Source: Streptomyces sp. P9-A2
Lineage (GTDB): Bacteria; Actinomycetota; Actinomycetes; Streptomycetales; Streptomycetaceae
Direction of reading: 5' to 3'
Assembly: GCF_036634175.1 (NCBI RefSeq)
Contig: NZ_JAZIFX010000001.1
Coordinates: forward strand, 6,076,001 to 6,140,000
DNA length: 64,000 nucleotides
Shown here: one piece after another, positions 27,396 through 36,209 of the stretch
Numbering within the stretch: position 1 is the first letter of the stretch
How the letters are laid out: each line of letters starts with the position of its first letter
Translations under genes and position numbers: made by a program
Notes under the pieces: generated by a model
The model's input: the letters and a program-made list of their open reading frames with translations, nothing else
Databases searched by the model: none
What the model was told of the DNA's origin: nothing

Positions 27396-28790
27396 ATGCC
27401 CATGGGTCACACGGCCACCGCCCAGGCAGGCTCCGGCGGCCTGACAGCGACCGAGCACCGGCTGTCCAACGGCCTGCGCGTGGTGCTCTCCGAGGACCAC
27501 CTGACCCCCGTCGCGGCGGTGTGCCTCTGGTACGACGTCGGTTCGCGTCACGAAGTCAAGGGCCGTACCGGCCTGGCTCACCTTTTCGAGCACCTCATGT
27601 TCCAGGGGTCCGGCCAGGTGAAGGGCAACGGCCACTTCGAACTGGTCCAGGGCGCCGGCGGCTCGCTCAACGGCACCACCAGCTTCGAGCGGACCAACTA
27701 CTTCGAGACCATGCCGACCCATCAGCTGGAACTCGCCCTCTGGCTCGAGGCCGACCGCATGGGCTCCCTGCTGGCCGCCCTGGACGAGGAGTCCATGGAG
27801 AACCAGCGGGACGTCGTCAAGAACGAGCGCCGCCAGCGCTACGACAACGTCCCCTACGGCACGGCCTTCGAGAAGCTGACCGCCCTCTCCTACCCGGCCG
27901 GCCACCCTTACCACCACACGCCCATCGGCTCGATGGCGGACCTGGACGCGGCCACCCTGGAGGACGCCCGCGCCTTCTTCCGCACGTACTACGCGCCGAA
28001 CAACGCCGTGCTCTCCGTCGTCGGTGACATCGACCCGGAGCAGACGCTCGCCTGGATCGAGAAGTACTTCGGCTCCATCCCGTCCCACGACGGCAAGCCC
28101 GAGCCCCGCGACGGCTCGCTGCCCGAGATCATCGGCGAGGAGCTGCGTGAGCTCGTCGAGGAGGAGGTCCCCGCGCGTGCGCTGATGGCCGCCTACCGGC
28201 TGCCCGAGGACGGCACGCGCGCGAGCGACGCGGCGGACCTGGCGCTCACCGTCCTCGGCGGCGGCGAGTCCTCGCGGCTCTACAACCGGCTGGTACGACG
28301 GGACCGTACGGCCGTGGCGGCCGGATTCGGCCTGCTGCGGCTGTCCGGGGCGCCCTCCCTGGGCTGGCTGGACGTGAAGACGTCCGGTGACGTGGAGGTG
28401 CCCGTCATCGAGGCCGCGATCGACGAGGAGCTCGCCCGGTTCGCCGAGGAGGGCCCCACGGCCGAGGAGATGGAGCGCGCCCAGGCGCAGCTGGAGCGCG
28501 AGTGGCTGGACCGGCTCAGCACCGTCGCCGGCCGGGCCGACGAGCTGTGCCGGTACGCCGTCCTGTTCGGCGACCCGCAACTCGCCCTCACCGCCGTCGG
28601 GCGCGTCCTCGACGTGACCGCCGAGGACGTCCGGGAGGTCGCCAAGGCCCGCCTGCGTCCCGACAACCGCGCGGTGCTCGTCTACGAGCCCGTTGCCACC
28701 GGGGCCGGGGAGTCCGAAGAAGCCGCAGCCGCCGGCACCGAAGAAGCCGCGGCCGCCGGCACCGACGAGAACGAGGAGACGGCCAAGTGA
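27396..28790 (+). CDS. M16 zinc metallopeptidase, catalytic subunit
   Basis: 464 residues from ATG 27396 (Shine-Dalgarno AAGGGA upstream). The inverted zinc motif HxxEH is intact as HLFEH (62-66), with the distal ligand Glu in NERRQRYDN (E144), so the enzyme should be active. The second homologous half lies after residue ~240. The C-terminus ends with an Ala/Glu-rich double repeat EEAAAAGTEEAAAAGTDE. No signal peptide, so cytoplasmic. Its stop overlaps the GTG of the next gene (GTGA), which encodes the partner subunit. This pair resembles the two-subunit bacterial M16B peptidases, relatives of the mitochondrial processing peptidase. Confidence 0.93.
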   Translation: MPMGHTATAQAGSGGLTATEHRLSNGLRVVLSEDHLTPVAAVCLWYDVGSRHEVKGRTGLAHLFEHLMFQGSGQVKGNGHFELVQGAGGSLNGTTSFERTNYFETMPTHQLELALWLEADRMGSLLAALDEESMENQRDVVKNERRQRYDNVPYGTAFEKLTALSYPAGHPYHHTPIGSMADLDAATLEDARAFFRTYYAPNNAVLSVVGDIDPEQTLAWIEKYFGSIPSHDGKPEPRDGSLPEIIGEELRELVEEEVPARALMAAYRLPEDGTRASDAADLALTVLGGGESSRLYNRLVRRDRTAVAAGFGLLRLSGAPSLGWLDVKTSGDVEVPVIEAAIDEELARFAEEGPTAEEMERAQAQLEREWLDRLSTVAGRADELCRYAVLFGDPQLALTAVGRVLDVTAEDVREVAKARLRPDNRAVLVYEPVATGAGESEEAAAAGTEEAAAAGTDENEETAK

Positions 28791-30175
28791 CCGAGCTCGC
28801 CACGATGGACTTCCACCCCCAGCCGCAGGCGGGCGAGGCTCGGCCCTGGGCCTTCCCGGCCCCCGAGCGCACGGCCCTCGACAACGGCCTGACGGTGCTG
28901 CGCTGCCACCGCCCCGGCCAGCAGATCGTCGCCGTCGAGGTGCTGCTGGACGCGCCCCTGGAGGCCGAGCCGGCCGGGCTCGACGGTGTCGCCACGATCA
29001 CCGCGCGGGCGTTCTCCGAGGGCACCGACAATCACTCCGCCGAGGAGTTCGCCGCCGAACTGGAGCGCTGCGGCGCCACCCTGGACGCCTACGCCGACCA
29101 CCCCGGCATCCGGCTGAGCCTCGAGGTGCCGGCCTCACGGCTCACCAAGGCGCTCGGGTTGCTCGCCGACGCCCTCAGGGCGCCCGCGTTCGCCGACAGC
29201 GAGATCGAGCGCCTCGTCCGCAACCGCCTCGACGAGATCCCGCACGAGCTGGCCAACCCGTCCCGCCGCGCCGCCAAGGAACTCTTCAAGGAGCTGTTCC
29301 CGGCGACGTCGCGCATGTCCCGCCCGCGCCAGGGCACCGAGGAGACGGTCGCCGGCATCGAAGCGGCGGCTGTCCGCGCCTTCTACGAGAAGCACGTCCG
29401 CCCCGCGACCGCCACCGCGGTGGTCGTCGGCGACCTCACCGGCACCGACCTGGACGAGCTGCTCGGCGACACCCTCGGCGCCTGGACCGGATCGACTGCC
29501 CGGCCCCGGCCCGTCCCGCCGGTCACCGCCGACGACGCCGGCCGGGTCGTGATCGTGGACCGCCCCGGCGCCGTGCAGACGCAGCTGTTGATCGGCCGCG
29601 TCGGAGCGGACCGGCACGACCGCGTGTGGGCCGCGCAGGTGCTCGGCACTTACTGCCTCGGCGGCACCCTCACCTCCCGTCTGGACCGTGTCCTGCGCGA
29701 GGAGAAGGGCTACACCTACGGCGTACGGTCGTTCGGCCAGGTCCTGCGGTCCGCCCCGGACGGCACCGGCGCGTCGCTGCTCGCCATCAGCGGCTCCGTC
29801 GACACCCCGAACACCGGACCCGCCCTGCAGGACCTGTGGACGGTGCTGCGCACCCTCGCCGCGGAGGGCCTCACCGACGCCGAACGGGACGTCGCCGTGC
29901 AGAACCTGGTGGGGGTGGCGCCGCTCAAGTACGAGACCGCCGCGGCCGTCGCCGGCACCCTGGCCGACCAGGTGGAGCAGCACCTGCCCGACGACTACCA
30001 GGCCGAGCTGTACCGGCGGCTCGCCGCCACAGGCACCGTGGAGGCGACCGCTGCGGTGGTGAACGCCTTCCCCGTGGCCCGCCTCGTGATCGTTCTGGTC
30101 GGTGACGCGGCGAAGATCAAGGAGCCCGTCGAGGCGCTCGGCATCGGCGAAGTCACCGTCGTGGCCGCCGAATAG
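28787..30175 (+). CDS. M16 peptidase-like non-catalytic partner subunit
   Basis: 462 residues, starting at GTG 28787 overlapping the previous stop. It has the two-domain M16 layout (TALDNGLTVLRCHRPGQQIV...FSEGTDNHSAEEFAAELE) but no HxxEH motif, so it cannot bind catalytic zinc. It keeps REEKGYTYGVRSF, the Arg/Tyr pair region of regulatory M16B subunits that positions substrate in the partner's active site. A heterodimer with the upstream gene product is therefore expected. A terminator hairpin lies 86 nt after the stop. Confidence 0.9.
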   Translation: MTELATMDFHPQPQAGEARPWAFPAPERTALDNGLTVLRCHRPGQQIVAVEVLLDAPLEAEPAGLDGVATITARAFSEGTDNHSAEEFAAELERCGATLDAYADHPGIRLSLEVPASRLTKALGLLADALRAPAFADSEIERLVRNRLDEIPHELANPSRRAAKELFKELFPATSRMSRPRQGTEETVAGIEAAAVRAFYEKHVRPATATAVVVGDLTGTDLDELLGDTLGAWTGSTARPRPVPPVTADDAGRVVIVDRPGAVQTQLLIGRVGADRHDRVWAAQVLGTYCLGGTLTSRLDRVLREEKGYTYGVRSFGQVLRSAPDGTGASLLAISGSVDTPNTGPALQDLWTVLRTLAAEGLTDAERDVAVQNLVGVAPLKYETAAAVAGTLADQVEQHLPDDYQAELYRRLAATGTVEATAAVVNAFPVARLVIVLVGDAAKIKEPVEALGIGEVTVVAAE

Positions 30176-30261
30176 ATCCCCCGTCAGCGGCCGGGACGCC
30201 GCTGACAGGCAGTCCGCGGAGCCTCGTGGACGCCCGATGGAGCGTACGCGCGTGTATGTGT

Positions 30262-30291
30262 GGCCCTGGTGACGCGAAAGTCACCAGGGCC
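30262..30291 (+). terminator. 12-bp hairpin after the M16 pair
   Basis: GGCCCTGGTGAC (30262-30273) pairs with GTCACCAGGGCC (30280-30291) around GCGAAA. Confidence 0.8.
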
Positions 30292-30441
30292 CGCTTATGC
30301 CCGAATTGGGGCGAGAGGTGCCTGTCTGTCCTGTGGGATGCGCTACAAAAACCGCGATCCGTTTGGGAATTGACGGACGCCCCGCTTAGCTTCATGCGGT
30401 CTGTTCGTCGGGCAGTGCGCCGCACCAGCGGCACCGGACAG

Positions 30442-30598
30442 TCATCGCCGAGTCCCCGTACGGCGCGAGCCAGGGGAGCCGGGGACCCACCAGTCCCTGG
30501 GGTGAATCGGACGCCCGCGCGTGTCGCGAGGGGGCCCGTAGGAGACCTTCCTGCTCCGAACCCGTCAGCTAACCCGGTAGGCGAGAAGGAAGGAAAGG
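30442..30598 (+). ncRNA. ydaO/yuaA-type (cyclic di-AMP) riboswitch
   Basis: The leader carries the actinobacterial ydaO signature in order: GAGCCGGGGACCCA, then CTGGGGTGAATC, a variable hairpin, GTAGGAGACCTTCC, CCGAACCCGTCAGCTAACC and GGTAGGCGAGAAGGAAGGA. Binding of c-di-AMP to this class usually turns off genes for cell-wall remodelling, osmolyte or potassium uptake. Here it controls the M23 peptidase starting at 30611, a typical actinomycete target. Edges are approximate (within about 10 nt). A TTGACG -35-like hexamer lies at 30370-30375. Confidence 0.93.
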
Positions 30599-30610
30599 AC
30601 CACCCTGTAC

Positions 30611-31384
30611 ATGGCGTTCACCCGCGCCACCGGGAAGCACCGTCGTCCCAGCCGCGTGCATCGCGGCACCGCCAAGGCGGCGGGCGTCGCGGCCCTCACC
30701 ACCACCGGTGTCATCGGCTCCCTCGCGGCTCCGGCGCTCGCCGCCGAACCCGCCGCGGAGCAGACCGGCCTCACCCCCGTGATCACCCTGGATGACGAGG
30801 CGGCCGCCCAGGTCGACGCCCAGGCGGCCGCCCAGCACGAGGCCGCTCGCGAGGCGGCCCAGGCCGCCGCCCGCGAAGCCGCCGAGGAAGCCGCGCGGGA
30901 GAGGGCGGCCGAAGAGGCCGAGAGGGCCCGTGAAGCCGAGGAGCGCGCCGCGCGGGAGGCCGAGCGCAAGCGTCTCAACACCTTCGTGTCCCCGATCGCG
31001 GGCTCCTACGTCTCGACCGGTTACCTGTCCGGCGGCGCCGTCTGGTCCTCCGGCACCCACACGGGTGTCGACTTCCACGCCGCGAGCGGCACCCCCGTGC
31101 TCTCGGTCGGCATGGGCACCGTGGTCGAGGCCGGCTGGGGCGGCGCCTACGGCAACCATGTCGTGATCAAGATGCACGACGGCACGTACACCCAGTACGG
31201 CCACCTGTCGTCCGTCGGTGTCTCGGTGGGCCAACAGGTCACCCCGGGGCAGCAGATCGGCGTCTCCGGCGCCACCGGCAACGTCACCGGCGCGCATCTG
31301 CACTTCGAGGCCCGCACCACCGCCGATTACGGCTCCGACGTCGACCCCGTCGCGTACCTCCGCGCGCACGGCGCGAACCTCTGA
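30611..31384 (+). CDS. Secreted M23 cell-wall endopeptidase
   Basis: 257 residues. Basic N-terminus (MAFTRATGKHRRPSR), hydrophobic core ending PALAAEPA gives a Sec signal peptide of about 45 residues. A long Ala/Glu/Arg-rich coiled-coil (about 60-118) follows, then a LytM/M23 domain: HTGVDFHA (first zinc His and Asp), GNHVVIKMHDGTYTQYGHLS and GAHLHFEAR (HxH, last zinc His). All zinc ligands are present. It should cut peptidoglycan cross-links outside the cell. Expression is under the ydaO riboswitch, tying wall hydrolysis to c-di-AMP level. Confidence 0.95.
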   Translation: MAFTRATGKHRRPSRVHRGTAKAAGVAALTTTGVIGSLAAPALAAEPAAEQTGLTPVITLDDEAAAQVDAQAAAQHEAAREAAQAAAREAAEEAARERAAEEAERAREAEERAAREAERKRLNTFVSPIAGSYVSTGYLSGGAVWSSGTHTGVDFHAASGTPVLSVGMGTVVEAGWGGAYGNHVVIKMHDGTYTQYGHLSSVGVSVGQQVTPGQQIGVSGATGNVTGAHLHFEARTTADYGSDVDPVAYLRAHGANL

Positions 31385-31448
31385 CCGGGCACGTACCCCC
31401 TGGCCTCCGTGCGCGCCTCGGCGGCCGCTCGAGCCCCTGACGCCGGAG

Positions 31449-31479
31449 GTGTCCGCGGAAAGCGGACACCCGAGGTTTT
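31449..31479 (+). terminator. Rho-independent-type terminator after the M23 gene
   Basis: GTGTCCGC/GCGGACAC (31449-31456 with 31462-31469), loop GGAAA, followed by GGTTTTC. Confidence 0.75.
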
Positions 31480-31490
31480 CTATGGAACGG

Positions 31491-31519
31491 CCCCGGCCCG
31501 CTCTGCGAGCCGGGGTTTT
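31491..31519 (+). terminator. Second rho-independent-type terminator
   Basis: CCCCGGC (31491-31497) pairs with GCCGGGG (31509-31515), then TTTT. Two terminators in tandem separate the M23 gene from the regulator at 31662. Confidence 0.7.
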
Positions 31520-31661
31520 CGGGCTTTCCGGCGGGCGGCCCATTGTCCAAAGAACGGGCATGATTCCCGGCTCGCCATCGGAAATTCCCGCTCGTTGCAA
31601 TAGAGTCACGGGGCAGGTGTCACCGGTTGGCGTTATGCGGGGATCAATTCGGAGGTCGGTC

Positions 31662-32384
31662 ATGCGTATTCCGGCGCACTCGGTGTGCACGGCGATCCGG
31701 GACGACATCGTCTCGGGTGTCTACGAGCGTGGCGGCCGGCTCATCGAGGAACTCCTCGCCCGCCGCTACGGCGTCTCGCGCGTCCCCGTCCGGGAGGCCC
31801 TGCGCACCCTGGAGGCCGAGGGCTTCGTGGTGACCCGGCGGCACGTGGGCGCGTGCGTCGCGGAACCCACCGAGCAGGAGGCCGCCGACCTGCTGGAGAT
31901 GCGACTGCTGCTGGAGCCGCTCGGAGCCTCCCGCGCCGCACAGCGCCGCACCGAGGCCCACCTGAAGGTGCTGCGAGGCCTGGTCCGGCTGGGCCAGGAG
32001 CGGGCCCGTCAGGGTCACAGCGACGACCTGCGCTCCCTGGGCGGCTGGTTCCACGAGACGCTCGCCCAGGCGTCCGGCAGCCCGGCGCTGACGTCGACGC
32101 TGATCCGGCTCCGGCGCAGGATCGGCTGGATGTACGAGGTGCGGGGGACGAGGGATCCCGTGGCGTGCTGGTCGGAGCACGGCGCGGTCGTGGACGCCGT
32201 GGTGCGCGGGGACGGCGAGCGCGCGCGTGTGGTCATGGCGCTGCACACCGAGCGCGCCGCCGCCGCCCACCGCCTGCGCTTCACCGCGGGGGCCGGCGCG
32301 GTCGACCGCGCGGACCGGGCGGACCGGGCGGAGAGTGTGAGGAACGCGCAACATCCCGTAAACACACCGAGCCTGCGCTCTTAA
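31662..32384 (+). CDS. GntR-family (FadR subgroup) transcriptional regulator
   Basis: 240 residues from ATG 31662 with GGAGG six bases upstream. The winged HTH is IRDDIVSGVYERGGRLIEE...ARRYGVSRVPVREALRTLEA (9-55). The FCD domain has LLEMRLLLEPLGASRAAQ, GGWFHETLAQASGSPALT and WSEHGAVVDAVVRGDGERA, with the Asp/His/His metal-site pattern partly kept. A DRADRADRAE repeat lies near the C-terminus. The ligand is unknown. It converges on ptsH. Confidence 0.9.
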   Translation: MRIPAHSVCTAIRDDIVSGVYERGGRLIEELLARRYGVSRVPVREALRTLEAEGFVVTRRHVGACVAEPTEQEAADLLEMRLLLEPLGASRAAQRRTEAHLKVLRGLVRLGQERARQGHSDDLRSLGGWFHETLAQASGSPALTSTLIRLRRRIGWMYEVRGTRDPVACWSEHGAVVDAVVRGDGERARVVMALHTERAAAAHRLRFTAGAGAVDRADRADRAESVRNAQHPVNTPSLRS

Positions 32385-32452
32385 CAAGGGTGCCTTATAC
32401 AAAAGAGAGCGCGACTGCAAGGCATTTCCTGTTGCGCGCGAAATGGGAAAGA

Positions 32453-32486
32453 GAAAGGCCCGCCCGGTGATTTGGGCAGGCCTTTC
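32453..32486. terminator. Bidirectional hairpin between the GntR gene and ptsH
   Basis: GAAAGGCCCGCCC (32453-32465) pairs with GGGCAGGCCTTTC (32474-32486) with one mismatch. A/T ends give a U-tract in both directions. A (GTGTCT)n microsatellite lies just after, around 32500-32521. Confidence 0.75.
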
Positions 32487-32608
32487 AGTGGTGTGATTCG
32501 GTGTCTGTGTCTGTGTCTGTGAAGCACAGATCACCGCAACCATCAATTGAGTGACCCGGACGGCGCGCAACCGGTTCCGCGAGAGCGGCGCCGGTCCAGG
32601 CGCGGAAT

Positions 32609-32890
32609 TCAGACGGTCTCGGGGAGTTCCTCGAGGCCCTCGGAGACCAGCTTCGCCAGCCGGTCCAGGGCGGCGTCGGCCCCCTCGGCGTCGGAGGCGA
32701 GGACGATCTCCTCGCCGCCCTGGGCGCCCAGGCCCAGGACGGCCAGCATGGAGGCCGCGTTGACGGGATTGCCGCCGGCCTTGGCGATCGTCACCGGGAC
32801 GCCTGTGGCCGTGGCGGATCGGACGAAGATGGATGCGGGGCGGGCGTGGAGGCCCTCGGCCCAGCCGACGTTGACGCGGCGCTCAGCCAT
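32609..32890 (-). CDS. ptsH: Phosphocarrier protein HPr
   Basis: 93 residues, the small phosphotransfer protein of the sugar phosphotransferase system. It takes phosphate from enzyme I on His15 (WAEGLHARPASIFV) and passes it to sugar-specific EIIA. The second conserved block NPVNAASMLAVLGLGAQGGE corresponds to the Ser46 region; an HPr-kinase site is not used in actinobacteria. ATG 32890 has GAAGGGCAG upstream. A DasR operator 24 nt before the start links expression to N-acetylglucosamine, as known for streptomycete pts genes. Confidence 0.97.
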   Translation of the reverse strand: MAERRVNVGWAEGLHARPASIFVRSATATGVPVTIAKAGGNPVNAASMLAVLGLGAQGGEEIVLASDAEGADAALDRLAKLVSEGLEELPETV

Positions 32891-32913
32891 GTGTTGCTGC
32901 CCTTCGGAGTTCA

Positions 32914-32929
32914 AGTTGTCTAGACCAGT
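32914..32929 (-). promoter_or_regulatory. DasR-responsive element (dre) upstream of ptsH
   Basis: On the minus strand the site is ACTGGTCTAGACAACT, 14 of 16 matching the dre consensus ACTGGTCTAGACCAGT. DasR is the GntR-family GlcNAc-responsive regulator of pts and chitin genes in streptomycetes, and ptsH is a known target. Confidence 0.88.
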
Positions 32930-33089
32930 TTTCCATATCGTGAGGCAAGCCGGTGAGCGGCCCGGAAGCGGTACCGGGAGCGGCGCCCGCTGACGGTCCC
33001 CGGCGGCACCGGACCGCGGCCTCGGTCCGGTGCGCGCCCCCACGGACTGCCTCGCGCCATCACCGTACGCGAGCCGTACTCTGGGGCCC

Positions 33090-36071
33090 ATGCAGACCTC
33101 CTCGGACCGGCATGAGTATCCCGCCCACTGGGAGGCCGACGTGGTGCTGCGCGACGGCGGCACCGCGCGCGTACGCCCCATCACCGTGGACGACGCCGAG
33201 CGCCTGGTCAGCTTCTACGAGCAGGTGTCGGACGAGTCGAAGTACTACCGCTTCTTCGCGCCCTACCCCCGCCTGTCCGCCAAGGACGTGCACCGCTTCA
33301 CGCACCACGACTTCGTGGACCGGGTGGGACTCGCGGCCACCGTGGGCGGTGAGTTCATCGCCACCGTACGCTACGACCGGATCGGCCCCGGGGGAACGCC
33401 GGCGTCGGCACCGGCCGACGAGGCCGAGGTCGCCTTCCTCGTGCAGGACGCCCACCAGGGCCGGGGCATCGCATCCGCCCTGCTCGAGCACATCGCCGCC
33501 GTCGCCCGGGAGCGCGGCATCCGCCGGTTCGCCGCCGAGGTGCTGCCGGCCAACAGCAAGATGATCAAGGTGTTCACGGACGCCGGGTACACCCAGAAGC
33601 GCAGCTTCGAGGACGGCGTCGTCCGCCTCGAGTTCGGCCTCGAACCCACCGACCGTTCCCTGGCCGTGCAGCAGGCGCGCGAGCAGCGCGCCGAGGCGCG
33701 CTCGGTGCAGCGGCTGCTCGCCCCGGGTTCGGTCGCCGTCATAGGCGCCGGCCGCGCGCCCGGCGGCGTGGGCCGCAATCTCCTCGACAACATCCGGGAC
33801 GCCGGATTCACCGGCCGTCTGTACGCCGTGAACAAGGCCCTCGCGCCGGAGCGGAAGGAACTCGACGGAGCCGCCGGGGTGCCCGCCCACCGCTCGGTGC
33901 GGGACATCGACGGCCCGGTCGACCTCGCCGTCGTCGCGGTGCCCGCCGACGACGTCCCCGAAGCGGTGGCCGAATGCGGCGAACACGGGGTGCAGGGCGT
34001 CGTCGTCGTGTCCGCCGGGTACGCCGAAGCGGGCCCCGACGGCCGAGAGCGCCAGCGCGCCCTCGTCCGCCAGGCCCGCTCCTACGGCATGCGGCTCATC
34101 GGACCGAACGCGTTCGGCGTCATCAACACCTCCCCGGACGTACGCCTGAACGCCTCGCTCGCGCCGCGGATGCCGCGGCCCGGCCGTATCGGCCTGTTCG
34201 CCCAGTCCGGAGCCATCGGCATCGCCCTGCTGTCGCGGCTGCACCGGCGCGGTGGGGGAGTCACCGGTGTCACGGGCGTGTCCACCTTCGTGTCCTCCGG
34301 CAACCGGGCCGACGTCTCCGGCAACGACGTCATGCAGTACTGGTACGACGACCCGGACACCGATGTCGCCCTGATGTACCTGGAGTCCATCGGCAACCCC
34401 CGCAAGTTCACCCGCCTCGCCCGCCGCACCGCGGCGGTGAAGCCCCTGGTCGTGGTCCAGGGCGCCCGTCACGGCTCCGGACCCCGCGGGCACGCCGTGC
34501 GTGCGACGCGCCTGCCCCACGCCACGGTCTCCGCGCTGCTGCGGCAGGCCGGGGTGCTCCGGGTGGACACCATCACGGAACTGGTCGACGCGGGCCTGCT
34601 GCTCGCCCGCCAGCCGCTGCCGTCCGGGCCCCGGGTGGCGATCCTGGGCAACTCCGAGTCCCTGGGGCTGCTCACCTACGACGCCTGCCTCGCCGAGGGG
34701 CTGCGCCCGCACCGCCCGCTGGACCTCACCACCGGGGCGTCGGCGGCGGACTTCCACGCGGCGCTGTCCCGGGCCCTGGCCGACGACACCTGCGACGCCG
34801 TGGTGGTGACCGCGATTCCGGCACTGGGGGAGCCGCCCACCGACGACGCGGCGCTCGCCGGGGCGCTGCGCTCGGCCGCCGCCGCGACCCCCTCCAAGCC
34901 GGTCCTGGTCGTCCACGTGGAACTCGGCGGCCTGGCCGAGGCTTTGTCGGCGGCGGCCGGCACGGCCCCGCGGCCGGCCCCGGAAGCCCCGGCCCGCCCG
35001 GAAGCGCAAACCCAGCCGGAAGGACAGGCCCAGCCGGAAGTGCAGGCCCTCCGGGAATCCCTGGCCCGCCCGGAAGGACAGGCCGCGCACCCCGTCCCGC
35101 CCGACGACGAGCGCCCGGCCGTCACCACGACGCCGGTCACCGCATCGACGCGGGTCACTCCGCAGGGCCCGGTCACCCCGCCCGCCCCCGAGAGCCTCCC
35201 CGCGGACGCCCACCTCATCCCCGCCTACCCCGCCGCCGAACGCGCGGTCCGGGCCCTCGCCCACTCCGTCACCTATGCCCAGTGGCGACGGGACGCCGCC
35301 GACCCCGGCAAGGTGCCCGCGTACGAGGACATCGACGAGCGGAGCGCCGCCGCCCTCATCGACGCGCGGCTCACGCGCGGGGAGAGCCTCACCCTCGGCG
35401 CCGAGGAGACCCGCGCGCTGCTCGGCGCCTACGGTATCCACGTCCACCGCGCCCTCCCCGCTCCCACCGCCGACGCCGCCGTCGAGGCCGCCCGCACCCT
35501 CGGCCGGCCCGTGGCCCTCAAGGTGACCGCCCCGCACCTCAGGCACCGGGCCGACCTGGGCGGGGTACGGCTGGACCTGGCGGACGAGGAACAACTGCGC
35601 CGGGCCTACGCCGAGCTGACGGACCAGCTCGGCACGCCCGAGGAGTTGCGCCCCGTCGTGCAGCGGATGGCGCCGCGCGGTGTCGACACCATCGTCCGCG
35701 CGGTGATCGATCCCGCCGCCGGGGCCGCGCTCTCCTTCGGGCTCGCGGGTGCCCCGTCGCAGCTGCTCGGGGACATGGCGCACCGGCTGATCCCGGTCAC
35801 CGACCGGGAGGCGGCCTCTCTGGTGAGGTCGATCCGGACCGCGCCCCTGCTGTTCGGCTGGCGCGGCTCGACCCCCGTCGACACCCCTGCTCTGGAGGAA
35901 CTGCTGCTGCGGGTGTCGCGACTGGTCGACGACCATCCCGAGGTCGTCGCGGTGAGTCTGGAGCCGGTCGTCGTCGCCACTCACGGGGTGAGCGTCCTCA
36001 GCGCCTCCGTACGCCTGGCCCCGCCCCCCGTCCGTGACGATCTCGGTCCCCGGACCCTCCCGGCGTACTGA
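33090..36071 (+). CDS. GNAT acetyltransferase fused to acyl-CoA synthetase (NDP-forming)-like domains; Pat-type
   Basis: 993 residues from ATG 33090, just after a TACTCT hexamer (possible leaderless mRNA). Order: GNAT domain (about 25-190; EVAFLVQDAHQGRGIASALLE is the acetyl-CoA pyrophosphate loop); CoA-binding Rossmann domain (VAVIGAGRAPGGVGRNLLDN); succinyl-CoA-ligase-like domains (GLFAQSGAIGIALLSRLHRR, ILGNSESLGLLTYDAC); a ~90-residue Pro/Glu/Gln-rich linker with RPE/QPE repeats; and an ATP-grasp domain (GRPVALKVTAPHLRHRADLGG). The layout is that of Pat protein lysine acetyltransferases that inactivate acetyl-CoA synthetase, except that GNAT is at the N-terminus, as in many actinobacteria. 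It is divergent from ptsH. The linker is unusually long and repetitive. Confidence 0.9.
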   Translation: MQTSSDRHEYPAHWEADVVLRDGGTARVRPITVDDAERLVSFYEQVSDESKYYRFFAPYPRLSAKDVHRFTHHDFVDRVGLAATVGGEFIATVRYDRIGPGGTPASAPADEAEVAFLVQDAHQGRGIASALLEHIAAVARERGIRRFAAEVLPANSKMIKVFTDAGYTQKRSFEDGVVRLEFGLEPTDRSLAVQQAREQRAEARSVQRLLAPGSVAVIGAGRAPGGVGRNLLDNIRDAGFTGRLYAVNKALAPERKELDGAAGVPAHRSVRDIDGPVDLAVVAVPADDVPEAVAECGEHGVQGVVVVSAGYAEAGPDGRERQRALVRQARSYGMRLIGPNAFGVINTSPDVRLNASLAPRMPRPGRIGLFAQSGAIGIALLSRLHRRGGGVTGVTGVSTFVSSGNRADVSGNDVMQYWYDDPDTDVALMYLESIGNPRKFTRLARRTAAVKPLVVVQGARHGSGPRGHAVRATRLPHATVSALLRQAGVLRVDTITELVDAGLLLARQPLPSGPRVAILGNSESLGLLTYDACLAEGLRPHRPLDLTTGASAADFHAALSRALADDTCDAVVVTAIPALGEPPTDDAALAGALRSAAAATPSKPVLVVHVELGGLAEALSAAAGTAPRPAPEAPARPEAQTQPEGQAQPEVQALRESLARPEGQAAHPVPPDDERPAVTTTPVTASTRVTPQGPVTPPAPESLPADAHLIPAYPAAERAVRALAHSVTYAQWRRDAADPGKVPAYEDIDERSAAALIDARLTRGESLTLGAEETRALLGAYGIHVHRALPAPTADAAVEAARTLGRPVALKVTAPHLRHRADLGGVRLDLADEEQLRRAYAELTDQLGTPEELRPVVQRMAPRGVDTIVRAVIDPAAGAALSFGLAGAPSQLLGDMAHRLIPVTDREAASLVRSIRTAPLLFGWRGSTPVDTPALEELLLRVSRLVDDHPEVVAVSLEPVVVATHGVSVLSASVRLAPPPVRDDLGPRTLPAY

Positions 36072-36179
36072 GAGCGGTGTGAGCTCCTGAGGGTTCCGCC
36101 CCGGCGGACGGTCGTGTGTTTGACGGTGCGTCGAGCGGGCTACTCGTGCCCCCGGCCGGCAGCGGCAGCGGCAGTTGCC

Positions 36180-36209
36180 GCAGGCCCGGGAGTCGGCTCC
36201 CGGGCCTGC
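36180..36209 (+). terminator. 13-bp perfect hairpin after the acetyltransferase gene
   Basis: GCAGGCCCGGGAG (36180-36192), loop TCGG, CTCCCGGGCCTGC (36197-36209). Confidence 0.8.
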
